A DNA stretch of 64,000 nt from Paenibacillus glycanilyticus (GTDB lineage Bacteria; Bacillota; Bacilli; Paenibacillales; Paenibacillaceae), in NCBI RefSeq assembly GCF_023715145.1, contig NZ_JAMBNP010000001.1, positions 124,001 through 188,000 on the forward strand, written 5' to 3'. Both the position numbers and the translations under genes were made by a program. Within the stretch, counting starts at the first letter, position 1, and the number at the start of each line of letters is the position of its first letter. A model generated the notes under the pieces. It did no database searches. It was given only the letters and a program-made list of their open reading frames with translations, and was not told the DNA's origin. This document shows positions 16,598 to 25,616 of the stretch, in pieces.

Positions 16598-17872
16598 TCA
16601 CGCCTCCTTCTGGTCACGCAAAAAGTAAATCGTGTCAAGCTGCGCGAGCTGCGCAACCCGGACGATATCCTCTTCGGTTACCGCTTCAATCTTATCCAGC
16701 AGCTGCTGTGCCGTTCTTTCCTTGCCGGACAACACCGCGTTAAAGTCATACGCAATCATCTCATAAGCGGAATCCTGCAGCTCGCGCAAATGATTGGCAA
16801 TCATCGCCTTGGTCTGATTCATCTCCAGGTCAGTAAGCTGGCCTTGGCGCATGCTCTCGAGCTGCTCCTTGATAATGGTGACAGCCTTCTCATAATTGGC
16901 AATCTCGATACCGGATTGAATAGTTAGCAAGCCTTTATGTCCATCGAGTCTCGAAGCGGCATAATAGGCAAGGCTTTCTTTTTCCCGGACATTGAGGAAC
17001 AGCTTGGAATGCGGATATCCTCCCAAGATGCCGTTATACATCAAGGATGCCGCATAATCCTCATCCCCGTAGCCGACATTGGTCCGCAGTCCCAGATTCA
17101 GCTTGCCCTGGTTGACGTCCATACGTTCAACTACCGTTTTGACATTGCGTACTTCATGGCGCATCGAAGGCACGCTATAGCTTGCAGGCGTGCCTTCTTC
17201 AATCCGGAAGGCCTCCTTCGCAAGGGCAGCCACTTCTTCCATTGTCGTATCACCTACCACGTACAAATCAAATGCGGCCTCTCTCAGCCACTGTTGATAT
17301 TGACTGTACAGGGATTCAGGCGTAATGGAGCTGATCTCATCCAGCTTGCCTAGCGGATGCAGGCGATAAGGCTCATCCGCGCACATCTCTTCCATGCAGC
17401 GTTCTGCCGCATAACGGATTTTATCGTTAACGATTGATTCCAATCGCTTTGTTAAGGTTTGTTTCTCTGCGTCCACATATTTGCAGCGGAATACTCCGTC
17501 TTCGGTTACCGGCTCGGTCACTACCTCGCCGAGGAACCGCAAGGATGAGCTCAGCAGTGGAACATCGGATGATACGAAGTGATCGTTAATGACGTCCATG
17601 CGGAATTGAACGATCTGGGAATCGCCTCTTTTATATACATCAAAGCCGAATCCGGCGCCATACAAATCATCCAGCTTCTCGCGAAATGCCTTCGTCTCGG
17701 GTAAAGACACCGTCCCCCGGCGCAGTACAAACGGGGCGAGTGCGGTCTTGGTTACAGCATTTTCAGATAAAGGCAGTCCGGCAAATAACGATATCGCAAA
17801 CGTCTTGAACCGTTTGGTTGGCATTACATGCAGCCTGATCCGGCCTATTTGCCCTCTTTCGAATAGTGTCAC
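16598..17872 (-). CDS. ymfF: M16 peptidase-like protein YmfF (zinc motif missing)
   Basis: A 424-residue M16-family protein (LDDLYGAGFGFDVYKRGDSQIVQF, KLFLNVREKESLAYYAASR) that lacks H-x-x-E-H where it should be: the equivalent region reads TALAPFVLRRGT. It is therefore probably a non-catalytic subunit pairing with YmfH, as in other two-gene M16 systems. The start is GTG at 17872 with AAGGAG nine bases upstream. The 5' region carries a striking 11-bp inverted repeat (17894-17924) that could be an operator or a leader hairpin. First gene of ymfF-ymfH-ymfI. Confidence 0.9.
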   Translation of the reverse strand: MTLFERGQIGRIRLHVMPTKRFKTFAISLFAGLPLSENAVTKTALAPFVLRRGTVSLPETKAFREKLDDLYGAGFGFDVYKRGDSQIVQFRMDVINDHFVSSDVPLLSSSLRFLGEVVTEPVTEDGVFRCKYVDAEKQTLTKRLESIVNDKIRYAAERCMEEMCADEPYRLHPLGKLDEISSITPESLYSQYQQWLREAAFDLYVVGDTTMEEVAALAKEAFRIEEGTPASYSVPSMRHEVRNVKTVVERMDVNQGKLNLGLRTNVGYGDEDYAASLMYNGILGGYPHSKLFLNVREKESLAYYAASRLDGHKGLLTIQSGIEIANYEKAVTIIKEQLESMRQGQLTDLEMNQTKAMIANHLRELQDSAYEMIAYDFNAVLSGKERTAQQLLDKIEAVTEEDIVRVAQLAQLDTIYFLRDQKEA

Positions 17873-17893
17873 TTCCGTTTGCTCCTTCCGAGT

Positions 17894-17924
17894 AAAATGG
17901 AATATAGTAAATGTATTCCATTTT
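17894..17924. promoter_or_regulatory. 11-bp perfect inverted repeat before ymfF
   Basis: AAAATGGAATA - 9 bases - TATTCCATTTT, all eleven positions pairing, centred about 37 bases upstream of the GTG. It could be a protein-binding operator or an RNA hairpin in the leader. No T run follows, so it is not a terminator. Confidence 0.6.
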
Positions 17925-17963
17925 CAAGCTTCCTATACCATTCTAACCGATACGAAATGGAAG

Positions 17964-17998
17964 AAGCAACCTGCCTGCCCAAGGCAGAAAGGCTGCTT
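17964..17998 (-). terminator. Probable terminator after sleB
   Basis: AAGCA-CCT-CTGCC pairs with GGCAG-AGG-TGCTT through two small internal loops; the T tract (CTTCTTCC) is weak. Confidence 0.5.
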
Positions 17999-18007
17999 CT
18001 CATAACG

Positions 18008-18799
18008 TTACATACAGAAGATATGCTTGCCGATTGTCTTCACTTGCGGTCTGGACCAGATCCATTTGGAGGTTGCGGTCTCAGGGTTAAAATAGTACGT
18101 GCAGCCGCCTGTAGGATCCCAGCCGTTAATGGCATCCTGCACAGCTCTGCGGGCCGTATCATTCGGAGTGAGCCAGATTTGCCCGTCCGCCACTGCCGTG
18201 AAGGCAAGCGGCTGGAAAATCACGCCCGATATCGTATTCGGGAAGCTTGGCGATTTCAAGCGGTTCAAGATAACCGCCGCTACGGCAACCTGTCCCTCGT
18301 AAGGCTCTCCGCGAGATTCTCCGTATACGGCATTCGCCATAATCTTCAAATCGCTTTCCGAAAGCCCCAGATTATTGGACTTGGATGGCGTACTGCCGCT
18401 CGAGGATCCGGAATTCGAACCGCTGTTGCTGCTGCCGGAGCCGCCGGAAGCACTGCCTGAATTCGCGGCAGACGGCTTCCAGCTCTTCGTTGCTTCCCAC
18501 AGCTTAAGCTTGGTTTTTGCCCCAACCACACCGTCGGATTTCATTCCGAATTTCCACTGGAACCAGGTCACCGCGTTTTTGGTGCTGGTACCGAAGCTTC
18601 CGTCGATCGCACCGTTATAGTAGCCCAAATATTTAAGCCTACCCTGCAGCTCGTATACATCCGAACCGGAGGAACCTACTGTTAAAGTAGCATTGCTGAA
18701 CGTTGCTTCCGCATCATCCTGCGAATATCGCTGGAGAGAATACATCCCGAACAATACCGTCACAATGATGGTAGTCACGACAATTAATCGATTTCTCAT
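18008..18799 (-). CDS. sleB: Spore cortex-lytic enzyme SleB
   Basis: Lytic transglycosylase acting on muramic-delta-lactam cortex peptidoglycan during germination. The 263-residue protein has an N-terminal hydrophobic signal/anchor (about 5-22), a peptidoglycan-binding repeat domain (about 40-105: VYELQGRLKYLGYYNGAIDG), a Ser/Gly/Asn linker and the SleB hydrolase domain (about 155-262) with the catalytic Glu in VYGESRGEPYEGQVAVAAVI and ILNRLKSPSFP. A sigma-G promoter with consensus elements gives forespore expression, and export to the inner spore membrane and cortex follows. ypeB, its usual partner gene, is not adjacent. CwlJ lacks the binding domain, so SleB is the better call. Confidence 0.94.
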   Translation of the reverse strand: MRNRLIVVTTIIVTVLFGMYSLQRYSQDDAEATFSNATLTVGSSGSDVYELQGRLKYLGYYNGAIDGSFGTSTKNAVTWFQWKFGMKSDGVVGAKTKLKLWEATKSWKPSAANSGSASGGSGSSNSGSNSGSSSGSTPSKSNNLGLSESDLKIMANAVYGESRGEPYEGQVAVAAVILNRLKSPSFPNTISGVIFQPLAFTAVADGQIWLTPNDTARRAVQDAINGWDPTGGCTYYFNPETATSKWIWSRPQVKTIGKHIFCM

Positions 18800-18856
18800 G
18801 TAGGAATCTGCCTTTCTCTTGCAAGTTAGTCCGCGATTAGCTGCGTTACCTAACTC

Positions 18857-18887
18857 TAGTATGAGAAGGGATTCCTGCTTCTATTCA
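18857..18887 (-). promoter_or_regulatory. Sigma-G promoter of sleB
   Basis: TGAATA, 18 bases, CATACTA on the minus strand, matching the sigma-G consensus (GHATR - N18 - CATWHTA) at every position, about 60 bases before the sleB ATG. Confidence 0.88.
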
Positions 18888-18908
18888 TCGTTAATTACCG
18901 GCACTGGC

Positions 18909-21620
18909 TCAGGAAGGAATTCGGCTTGCCTGGTATTGCTCAATGGACATCAGTACTTCGCGCGGCTTGCTTCCCTCATAAGGGCCAACGATACCGCGTG
19001 CCTCCATTTGGTCGACTAGCCTTGCGGCCCGTGTGTAACCAACCCGCATACGCCGCTGCAGCAGGGAAACGGAGGCCTGCTTCGCTTCAAGTACGATTTG
19101 TACAGCCTGATCGTAAAGCTCGTCCAATATTTCTTCCGGATCTGCCGATTCTTCCTCTACTTCCGGCACCAGATCCTCCTTGTATTCCGCTTCGGCCTGG
19201 CCTCTTGAGTACTCTACGAGCGCCTCGACCTCCTGATCGGACAAGAATGCGCCTTGCACGCGGATTGGCTTCGACATGCCAACCGGCAGATACAGCATAT
19301 CTCCCCGTCCAAGCAGCTTCTCGGCACCGACCATGTCGAGGATCGTACGCGAATCGACCTGGGAGGATACGCCAAAGGCGATCCGGGACGGGATATTCGC
19401 TTTGATGACACCCGTAATAACGTCAACGGACGGACGCTGTGTAGCGATGATAAGGTGGATGCCTGCGGCGCGCGCCATTTGGGCAAGCCTTGCAATGGAA
19501 TCCTCCACATCGTTAGAAGCGACCATCATCAGGTCGGCAAGCTCGTCAACGATTACAACGATATACGGAAGCACGGCTTTTGGATTCTCGGCCATTAAGG
19601 CATTGTAGCCTTCAATATTGCGCGTTGCGGATTTGGAGAACAGCTCATATCGCTTCTCCATCTCAACCACGATCTTCTTCAAGGCAAGCGCTGCCCTTCT
19701 TGGATCGGTTACAACCGGCGCTAGCAGATGCGGTATGCCGTTATAGACGTTGAGCTCGACCATCTTCGGATCGACCATTAGAAACTTCACTTCGTCCGGA
19801 GCTGCTTTGTACAAGATACTTGTGATAATGCCGTTAATACACACCGATTTACCCGAACCTGTTGCACCTGCCACAAGCAGATGGGGCATTCTTGCCAGAT
19901 TGCCGATAATCGGCTGGCCCGATATGTCCCTGCCGAAAGCAATCGACAGCTTGGAAGGCGCATTCTGGAAGGTGGCGGTCTCCATCACTTCGCGCATGGT
20001 CACCATCGATACTTCCATATTAGGAACCTCGATTCCGATCGCTGATTTGCCCGGAATCGGTGCTTCCATCCGAATATCCTTCGCTGCCAATGCCAAGGCG
20101 ATATCATCCGTCAGACTTACGATTCGGCTGACCTTCACGCCTGATGCCGGCTGAACCTCATAGCGGGTAACCGCCGGACCGCGCACCACATCTAGCACTT
20201 TGGCCTTTACGCCAAAGCTCTCGAGCGTGGCTTCCAGCTTCCGCTTCGAATCCAATGCATCCGCTCCGTCCCCGCCTCTTGCCATTAGGCTTGGTTTGGC
20301 GAGCAGGGAGAACGGCGGAAGCAAGTACGGCTTCTTGACCGGCACATCCGATACCGGTTGATGAACACCCGTTGTTGCGGTCTTATCGCCTTCGGCGATA
20401 TCATCCGGGCTATCGGGATCCACTATAGAATCCGGAACAGCGGGCTCCGGATCATTCTGATCATACTCATCCGTATATTGCGCTGAATCGGCCACTGCCG
20501 GATTTGCAGCAAAATCCTCTTGCTCTTCCTCTTCGTATGTATCTGCCCGCGGAACAATGCGCGTGATAACAGGCTCTTCTTCTTCCTCAAACTCGTTGTA
20601 AGGCGGATAAACATTCTGGCGTTCAGGCTGCTGCTCCCAAGGAGGAAGCTCGTCCTCTTGCTGCCTCGCTGCCGAATCAGCACCGCCGTTGCGATCCCAC
20701 TCTTCCTCCTCTGCCTGGGCATTCGCCCAGTGAGGCTTCGCGTTATTGTCCGGTCCTCCGTGATAATGCTCTTCATTCATGGACCAGTCGTCCTGAGCGG
20801 TCTGCGGTTCCTGCTGGCTGTTCTGCTCTTGATTCCGCCAGGAAAAGAACAAAGATTTCTTCCTTCTTGGCGGCAATGCCGCCGCGTAATCGTCATCGTC
20901 GTCATCATCGTCAATAGCGTCTGATTGAACAAAAACAGGCGGCTTCGCTACTGCCTTCGAAGATTTGGACGCGCTTCGAAGCGATGCGCTCTTCGACCAT
21001 TTGGCGGAAAGCAGCTTATATAGCCGTATACTCTTGTCTCTTCCGATACGGGCAAGCTCCACGTAGGATTTGCCGGTAAGAAGCATAATGGAGATGGCGT
21101 ACATCACGCCGGCGATCAGCTTGGAACCGAAATAACCAAACAGCGTAAACAACATGGAATATTCAATCGCTCCAACATATCCTCCGCTGATAGCCCGCTG
21201 GCTGATCGGCCTGTCGTCCGTCCCGTCAAAGGTCAACAATTCATCGCTCATATCCGTGGTCAGTTGGTGCAGGATCGCTCTTCCGGTCAAATCCGCAGTC
21301 GGAAGCAGCTTGCGGTCGATTTCCGCAATACTGCTCGATAACGTCAGAGCAAGCACAAACACAAGCAGGCCTGTCCGCCGATTCGTCCAACCGCGCGGCC
21401 AAGCCCTTTTGACCATGACAACCAATCCGACATAAATGCCTACCAATGCCAATACAAAATAAAACTTGCCCAGGAACAAGCCAAATAGCTTGGACAAGGA
21501 ACGTCCAACAGTCGCTTCACCCGACATCGCTATAACCGAAACCGTAATTAGCAAAATACCGTAAACTTCATATTTTAATTGAGTTGCGATTGATTTCTTC
21601 TTCCGTCTTTTCTTAGCCAA
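18909..21620 (-). CDS. ftsK: FtsK/SpoIIIE-type DNA translocase
   Basis: Membrane-anchored hexameric ATPase that pumps DNA through the closing septum. At this locus in B. subtilis lies SpoIIIE, which moves the chromosome into the forespore. The 903 residues comprise four transmembrane helices (about 15-190), a long acidic Gln/Glu/Asp-rich linker (about 210-430), the motor with Walker A GATGSGKS at about 585 and Walker [11 protein letters not shown] at about 690, and a C-terminal gamma winged helix (about 840-903). The chosen start is TTG at 21620 with AGAGGTGA upstream. In-frame ATGs further up overlap the promoter. FtsK and SpoIIIE roles cannot be separated by sequence alone. Confidence 0.95.
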   Translation of the reverse strand: MAKKRRKKKSIATQLKYEVYGILLITVSVIAMSGEATVGRSLSKLFGLFLGKFYFVLALVGIYVGLVVMVKRAWPRGWTNRRTGLLVFVLALTLSSSIAEIDRKLLPTADLTGRAILHQLTTDMSDELLTFDGTDDRPISQRAISGGYVGAIEYSMLFTLFGYFGSKLIAGVMYAISIMLLTGKSYVELARIGRDKSIRLYKLLSAKWSKSASLRSASKSSKAVAKPPVFVQSDAIDDDDDDDDYAAALPPRRKKSLFFSWRNQEQNSQQEPQTAQDDWSMNEEHYHGGPDNNAKPHWANAQAEEEEWDRNGGADSAARQQEDELPPWEQQPERQNVYPPYNEFEEEEEPVITRIVPRADTYEEEEQEDFAANPAVADSAQYTDEYDQNDPEPAVPDSIVDPDSPDDIAEGDKTATTGVHQPVSDVPVKKPYLLPPFSLLAKPSLMARGGDGADALDSKRKLEATLESFGVKAKVLDVVRGPAVTRYEVQPASGVKVSRIVSLTDDIALALAAKDIRMEAPIPGKSAIGIEVPNMEVSMVTMREVMETATFQNAPSKLSIAFGRDISGQPIIGNLARMPHLLVAGATGSGKSVCINGIITSILYKAAPDEVKFLMVDPKMVELNVYNGIPHLLAPVVTDPRRAALALKKIVVEMEKRYELFSKSATRNIEGYNALMAENPKAVLPYIVVIVDELADLMMVASNDVEDSIARLAQMARAAGIHLIIATQRPSVDVITGVIKANIPSRIAFGVSSQVDSRTILDMVGAEKLLGRGDMLYLPVGMSKPIRVQGAFLSDQEVEALVEYSRGQAEAEYKEDLVPEVEEESADPEEILDELYDQAVQIVLEAKQASVSLLQRRMRVGYTRAARLVDQMEARGIVGPYEGSKPREVLMSIEQYQASRIPS

Positions 21621-21642
21621 TGATCCGTCACCTCTGGCATAC

Positions 21643-21651
21643 ATTATACCA
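21643..21651 (-). promoter_or_regulatory. Extended -10 promoter of ftsK
   Basis: TGGTATAAT (extended -10, perfect TATAAT) 22 bases before the TTG start; no good -35. It fixes the start at TTG 21620 because the upstream ATG lies above this promoter. Confidence 0.55.
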
Positions 21652-21699
21652 TAGGTGGACAAATGTTCCTATTGGACATAAGAACCTTTGTGCGTATTT

Positions 21700-21927
21700 T
21701 TATTGCTCGGGGGGTTGTCCGAACATGACGAAATTACCCGGAGCAAGCTCCGGCTTCAAGTAATCGTCAAGGGAACATTGGAGCAGACGAACGATTTTCC
21801 CCATGCCTGGGGCTACCGGCTGGACTTGCATGAATATCCCGTTCACCCATACTTCCTGGCTAGGCGCCGGTTCACCGTGCAGACCGTCAAGGACAGCCTC
21901 AAGAGGCATTACCGTATAAATCGTCAT
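21700..21927 (-). CDS. ylzJ: YlzJ-like protein
   Basis: A 75-residue protein (TIYTVMPLEAVLDGLHG, VWVNGIFMQVQPV, ending in a Pro-Gln-rich tail) of the YlzJ family, known only from endospore formers and always next to tepA and spoIIIE. Function unknown. Its ATG shares one base with the tepA stop (TAATG), so the two are translationally coupled, and TepA may be its functional partner. No transmembrane segment. Confidence 0.88.
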   Translation of the reverse strand: MTIYTVMPLEAVLDGLHGEPAPSQEVWVNGIFMQVQPVAPGMGKIVRLLQCSLDDYLKPELAPGNFVMFGQPPEQ

Positions 21928-22670
21928 TAGTTATACACTCCCGTCTGGGCAGCCGGCTTGCGCTCGGCAATTCGACGGTTCAGCTCCCTCAGAGCGTCCC
22001 CAAGTCCGCCTACGGCATCAATCAGTCCGTGCTTCACCGCATCCGATCCGATTACGGTTGTACCGATGTCTCTCGTCAACTCGCCCGTCTTGAACATCAG
22101 CTCTTTGAATGTCTCCTCCGATACATTCGAGTGCATCGTCACAAACCTCAAAATGCGCTCCTGCATTTTATCGAGGTATTCGAAGGTTTGGGGAACGCCA
22201 ATGACAAGACCGTTCAGCCGAATCGGATGGATCGTCATTGTGGCAGTAGCCGCTATGAAGGACATATTGCCTGCTACGGCAATCGGAACGCCAATGGAAT
22301 GTCCGCCGCCAAGCACTAATGTCACCGTTGGTTTCGATATGGACGAGATCATCTCGGCAATGGCAAGCCCCGCTTCAACGTCGCCTCCAACCGTATTAAG
22401 AACAATCAGAATGCCTTCGATCTTCGGATTTTGCTCTGCCGCCACAAGCTGCGGGATCAGATGCTCATACTTGGTTGTCTTATTTTGCGGAGGCAAAACA
22501 ATATGACCCTCCACCTGTCCGATTATGGTCATGCAAAAGATGTTTGATTCCGCTGCGGGCGTAGTGGTTTGCCCTAATTGCTGAATCGTCTCTACGATAG
22601 AATTTTGCTTCTTCTTTTCGGCCTCTGCCGGATCGGGCTGCTGCGGTTGTTCGTCATTCGTGTAATTCAA
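21927..22670 (-). CDS. tepA: ClpP-fold serine protease TepA
   Basis: TepA (YmfB) is a ClpP/SppA-fold serine peptidase. In B. subtilis it was named translocation-enhancing protein and is implicated in degrading small acid-soluble spore proteins during outgrowth. The 247-residue protein has [17 protein letters not shown], the nucleophile Ser in [14 protein letters not shown] (about 130) and the following His in [10 protein letters not shown], with the Asp in the TGELTRDIG region. An N-terminal Gln/Lys-rich extension of about 40 residues is not part of the fold. The start is TTG at 22670 with AGGGGGAG six bases upstream. A sigma-G-like promoter lies upstream. Confidence 0.92.
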   Translation of the reverse strand: MNYTNDEQPQQPDPAEAEKKKQNSIVETIQQLGQTTTPAAESNIFCMTIIGQVEGHIVLPPQNKTTKYEHLIPQLVAAEQNPKIEGILIVLNTVGGDVEAGLAIAEMISSISKPTVTLVLGGGHSIGVPIAVAGNMSFIAATATMTIHPIRLNGLVIGVPQTFEYLDKMQERILRFVTMHSNVSEETFKELMFKTGELTRDIGTTVIGSDAVKHGLIDAVGGLGDALRELNRRIAERKPAAQTGVYN

Positions 22671-22704
22671 TGTAAGCTCCCCCTCATCTTGTTATAGCTC
22701 GTCA

Positions 22705-22733
22705 TAGTATGAGGTGGAATAGCGAATTTATAC
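22705..22733 (-). promoter_or_regulatory. Candidate sigma-G promoter of tepA-ylzJ
   Basis: GTATA, 17 bases, CATACTA on the minus strand. Both elements match the sigma-G consensus GHATR/CATWHTA, but the spacing is one base shorter than optimal. Confidence 0.5.
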
Positions 22734-22745
22734 CGGCATATCCGC

Positions 22746-22796
22746 AAAAAAGAACGTCCCGCAAAGGAATAAATCACTCCTCTTCGGAACGTTCTT
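22746..22796 (-). terminator. Intrinsic terminator after rnjB
   Basis: AAGAACGTTCCG pairs with CGGGACGTTCTT (12 bp, one wobble) around a 23-base loop, followed by six T on the minus strand. Confidence 0.8.
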
Positions 22797-22803
22797 GATT
22801 ACG

Positions 22804-24483
22804 CTATACTTCCATAATAATCGGAAGAATCATTGGACGGCGTCTGGTCTGCTCATATAGGAAACGCCCGAGGGCGTCTTTTACATTCGTTTTTAGGGAA
22901 GCCCATTCATTTACTTTATCATGCATCAGCTTATTCAGCGTGGAAGTTACAATCTTGTTGGCTTCGTCCAGAAGCCCTTCTGATTCCCGAACATACACAA
23001 ATCCGCGCGATATGATATCCGGACCCGATACAATGGAGCCTCCATCCTGCTTGCTGAGCGTGACCACCACAACCAGAATGCCATCTTGAGAGAGCAGCTT
23101 CCGGTCACGGAGCACGATATTGCCGACATCTCCTACCCCAAGTCCGTCAATCAGCACATTGCCGGCTTGCACCTTGGAGCCTTTGCGGGCCATACCGTCT
23201 TGAAACTCAACGGTTTCACCATTATCAATGACAAATATATGACTCCGGTCAATTCCTACATCTTCGCCTAACTGGGCATGCTGCTTGAGCATTCTGTACT
23301 CGCCGTGTATGGGAATAAAATATTTCGGTTTAATGAGATTCAGCATCAGCTTTAATTCTTCCTGGCTTCCGTGACCCGAAACATGCACCCCGGATACGGA
23401 TCCTGGACCATAAATGACATTCGCGCCAAGCCGGAATAACTCATCCACGGTTCTTCCGACATAGCGCTCGTTCCCCGGAATTGGCGTAGCTGCGATAATA
23501 ACCGTATCTCCAGGCAGGATATCAACCTTGCGATGCGTAGAGCGCGCCATTCTGGTCAAAGCCGACATCGGCTCGCCTTGACTGCCTGTGCACAGGATCA
23601 CAACGCGGTCAGCGGCCAGCTTGTTTACTTCCTCCGGCTCTATGATCATCCCCTCGGGAATGTGCAGATAGCCGAGCTCGGAGGCAATGCTTACGACATT
23701 CACCATGCTGCGTCCAACAACCGCAACATAACGGTTCGTCGCAATAGCCGCATTGATCACCTGCTGCACGCGGTGCACGTTGGAGGCGAATGTTGCGACA
23801 ACTACGCGCTGCGAGGATTTATGAAAGATATCTTCCAGCTCTTCCCCTACATTTTTCTCGGAGGGAGTATACCCTGGTCGTTCGGCATTGGTGCTGTCCG
23901 ACAGTAAGGCGAGAACTCCCCTCTGGCCGATCTCCGCCATTCTATGCAAGTCCGCGTATTGGCCATTAACCGGAGTATGATCGAATTTGAAGTCACCGGT
24001 ATGAACGATCGTCCCTTCCGGCGTATCCAACGCGACCCCTATGGAATCCGGAATACTATGATTTGTCTTGAAGAAGCTTGCCCTGATGGTACCAAGGTCT
24101 ACTTCGGAATCTGCATGAATGACGATTCGCGTGGTCTCGCCAAGCAGCCCGGCTTCCTTCAGCTTGCTCTCAATTAAGCCAAGCGTCAGCTTTGTGCCGT
24201 AAACAGGAACATTTAACTGCTTAAGCACGTAGGACAAGCCGCCTATATGATCTTCGTGGCCATGAGTAATCAGAATGCCTCTTACTTTATCCCGATTCTC
24301 CAATAAATAAGAAATATCGGGAATCACAATATCGATGCCAAGCATATCTTCTTCCGGGAACTTAAGACCCGCATCCACCACAACAATATCTTCCTCATGT
24401 TGAATAACATACATGTTCTTGCCAATCTCGCCAACTCCGCCAAGGGCAAATACGAGCAGCTTATCCTGATTTTTCTTCGACAA
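22804..24483 (-). CDS. rnjB: Ribonuclease J
   Basis: Metallo-beta-lactamase/beta-CASP ribonuclease with 5'-3' exonuclease and endonuclease activity, part of the mRNA decay machinery with RNase Y and PNPase. The zinc motif is HGHEDHIGG (about 74-82), with HTGDFKFD, LLSDSTNAE, GSQGEPMSAL (beta-CASP) and IPIHGEYRML. The 559 residues match RNase J. The TTG at 24483 is preferred because AAGGAGGT lies seven bases upstream; the in-frame ATG above encodes that very site. By synteny (between dapA and tepA) it corresponds to B. subtilis rnjB (RNase J2), but the catalytic HxHxDH is intact, so it may behave as an active J1-type enzyme. Confidence 0.93.
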   Translation of the reverse strand: MSKKNQDKLLVFALGGVGEIGKNMYVIQHEEDIVVVDAGLKFPEEDMLGIDIVIPDISYLLENRDKVRGILITHGHEDHIGGLSYVLKQLNVPVYGTKLTLGLIESKLKEAGLLGETTRIVIHADSEVDLGTIRASFFKTNHSIPDSIGVALDTPEGTIVHTGDFKFDHTPVNGQYADLHRMAEIGQRGVLALLSDSTNAERPGYTPSEKNVGEELEDIFHKSSQRVVVATFASNVHRVQQVINAAIATNRYVAVVGRSMVNVVSIASELGYLHIPEGMIIEPEEVNKLAADRVVILCTGSQGEPMSALTRMARSTHRKVDILPGDTVIIAATPIPGNERYVGRTVDELFRLGANVIYGPGSVSGVHVSGHGSQEELKLMLNLIKPKYFIPIHGEYRMLKQHAQLGEDVGIDRSHIFVIDNGETVEFQDGMARKGSKVQAGNVLIDGLGVGDVGNIVLRDRKLLSQDGILVVVVTLSKQDGGSIVSGPDIISRGFVYVRESEGLLDEANKIVTSTLNKLMHDKVNEWASLKTNVKDALGRFLYEQTRRRPMILPIIMEV

Positions 24484-24560
24484 GTGCTTACCTCCTTCGA
24501 ATGAAACCATTCTCCGTTCCAGCCAATTGTATGAATTTTCCGTCCATTTCGCTTGACCTC

Positions 24561-24589
24561 ATTATACATGATGAAAAAGAAGGAATACA
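24561..24589 (-). promoter_or_regulatory. Candidate promoter of rnjB
   Basis: A perfect TATAAT (24561-24566) with a weak -35 (TTGTAT, 18-base spacing), about 80 bases before the TTG start. Confidence 0.45.
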
Positions 24590-24631
24590 AGGTGAAACAA
24601 CCGGCCGCTTGTCCTCCATTTGAACGCAAAC

Positions 24632-24662
24632 AAGCAGGCTGGAGACAACTCTCCGCCTGCTT
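24632..24662 (-). terminator. Probable terminator after dapA
   Basis: AAGCAGGCGGAG pairs with CTCC-A-GCCTGCTT (12 bp with one bulged A); the T tract TTGTTTG is weak. Confidence 0.6.
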
Positions 24663-24689
24663 GTGATCTTGTCGTGCTCTATGATTGTA

Positions 24690-25562
24690 TTAGACCAGCT
24701 TGCTTATAAATGCCGCTTCCGCTTCATTAGCCGGTACCAGCGGCAGCCGTACTCCGCCTACAGGCAAGCCGCGCAGGCCAAGCGCGTATTTAACGGCAAC
24801 CGGATTAGGAACCGGATGCGGGCATTCGAACAAGCCTTTGAATACAGGATAGCATTCCGCATGCCATTTCGCTGCCTGCTTCACGTCACCGCTAAGATAC
24901 GATTCGATGAGCTGCTTCATTTTTGCGCCAATAATATGGCTCGCCACGCTGACAATCCCATATCCGCCGATGGCAAGTGTAGTTAGCGTCGCGCTGTCAT
25001 CGCCGCTGTACACTCTGAAGCTGTCCGGAGCTGCGGCAATAATCTGCGACAGCTGGTCGGGAGAAGCACAATCCTTCGTTGCCACCACATTGTTCAGCTC
25101 GGCAAGGCGGAGCGTTGTCTCAACGGAAATATTGATTCCCGTACGCCCTGGAACGTTGTAAAGCATGACAGGTAATTTGGTAGATTCAGCGATTGCTTTG
25201 AAGTGTTGATACAAACCTTCTTGATTCGGCTTGTTGTAGTACGGTGCAACGAGCAGCACGCCGTCTACACCGGCATCTTCCGCTACCTTGGTCAGATGAA
25301 TGGAATGAGCCGTGCTGTTGCTTCCTGTGCCTGCAATAATTTTGCAGCGGCCGGCAGCATGTTTCACGGCATAACGGAACAGTTCCGCTTTCTCCTCCTC
25401 TGTCAAGGTTGGGGATTCACCCGTTGTACCAGATACAACAAGCGTGTCGCTTTGCTGTTCATCAATCAAATAATCGATCAGACGACCGGTCGTGTCCCAG
25501 TCAATTTGACCGTTCTCATCAAAAGGCGTGACCATTGCAGTAATTAATCTACCAAAATCCAT
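24690..25562 (-). CDS. dapA: 4-hydroxy-tetrahydrodipicolinate synthase
   Basis: Condenses pyruvate with aspartate semialdehyde, the branch point of lysine/diaminopimelate synthesis and source of the precursor for spore dipicolinate. The TIM-barrel sequence shows GTTGESPTLTEEEK (about 44-57), the catalytic Tyr in MLYNVPGRTG (about 134) and the Schiff-base Lys in VVATKDCASPDQ (about 162). Length 290 is normal. ATG at 25562 has AGGAGGT upstream and follows dapG by 54 bases, so they likely share a transcript. DpaAB upstream uses the product of this enzyme, which explains their clustering. Confidence 0.97.
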   Translation of the reverse strand: MDFGRLITAMVTPFDENGQIDWDTTGRLIDYLIDEQQSDTLVVSGTTGESPTLTEEEKAELFRYAVKHAAGRCKIIAGTGSNSTAHSIHLTKVAEDAGVDGVLLVAPYYNKPNQEGLYQHFKAIAESTKLPVMLYNVPGRTGINISVETTLRLAELNNVVATKDCASPDQLSQIIAAAPDSFRVYSGDDSATLTTLAIGGYGIVSVASHIIGAKMKQLIESYLSGDVKQAAKWHAECYPVFKGLFECPHPVPNPVAVKYALGLRGLPVGGVRLPLVPANEAEAAFISKLV

Positions 25563-25616
25563 TGTTATGACCTCCTGAAAAGTACTTCACTTCGTTAGCG
25601 TATCAAATAATCACTA

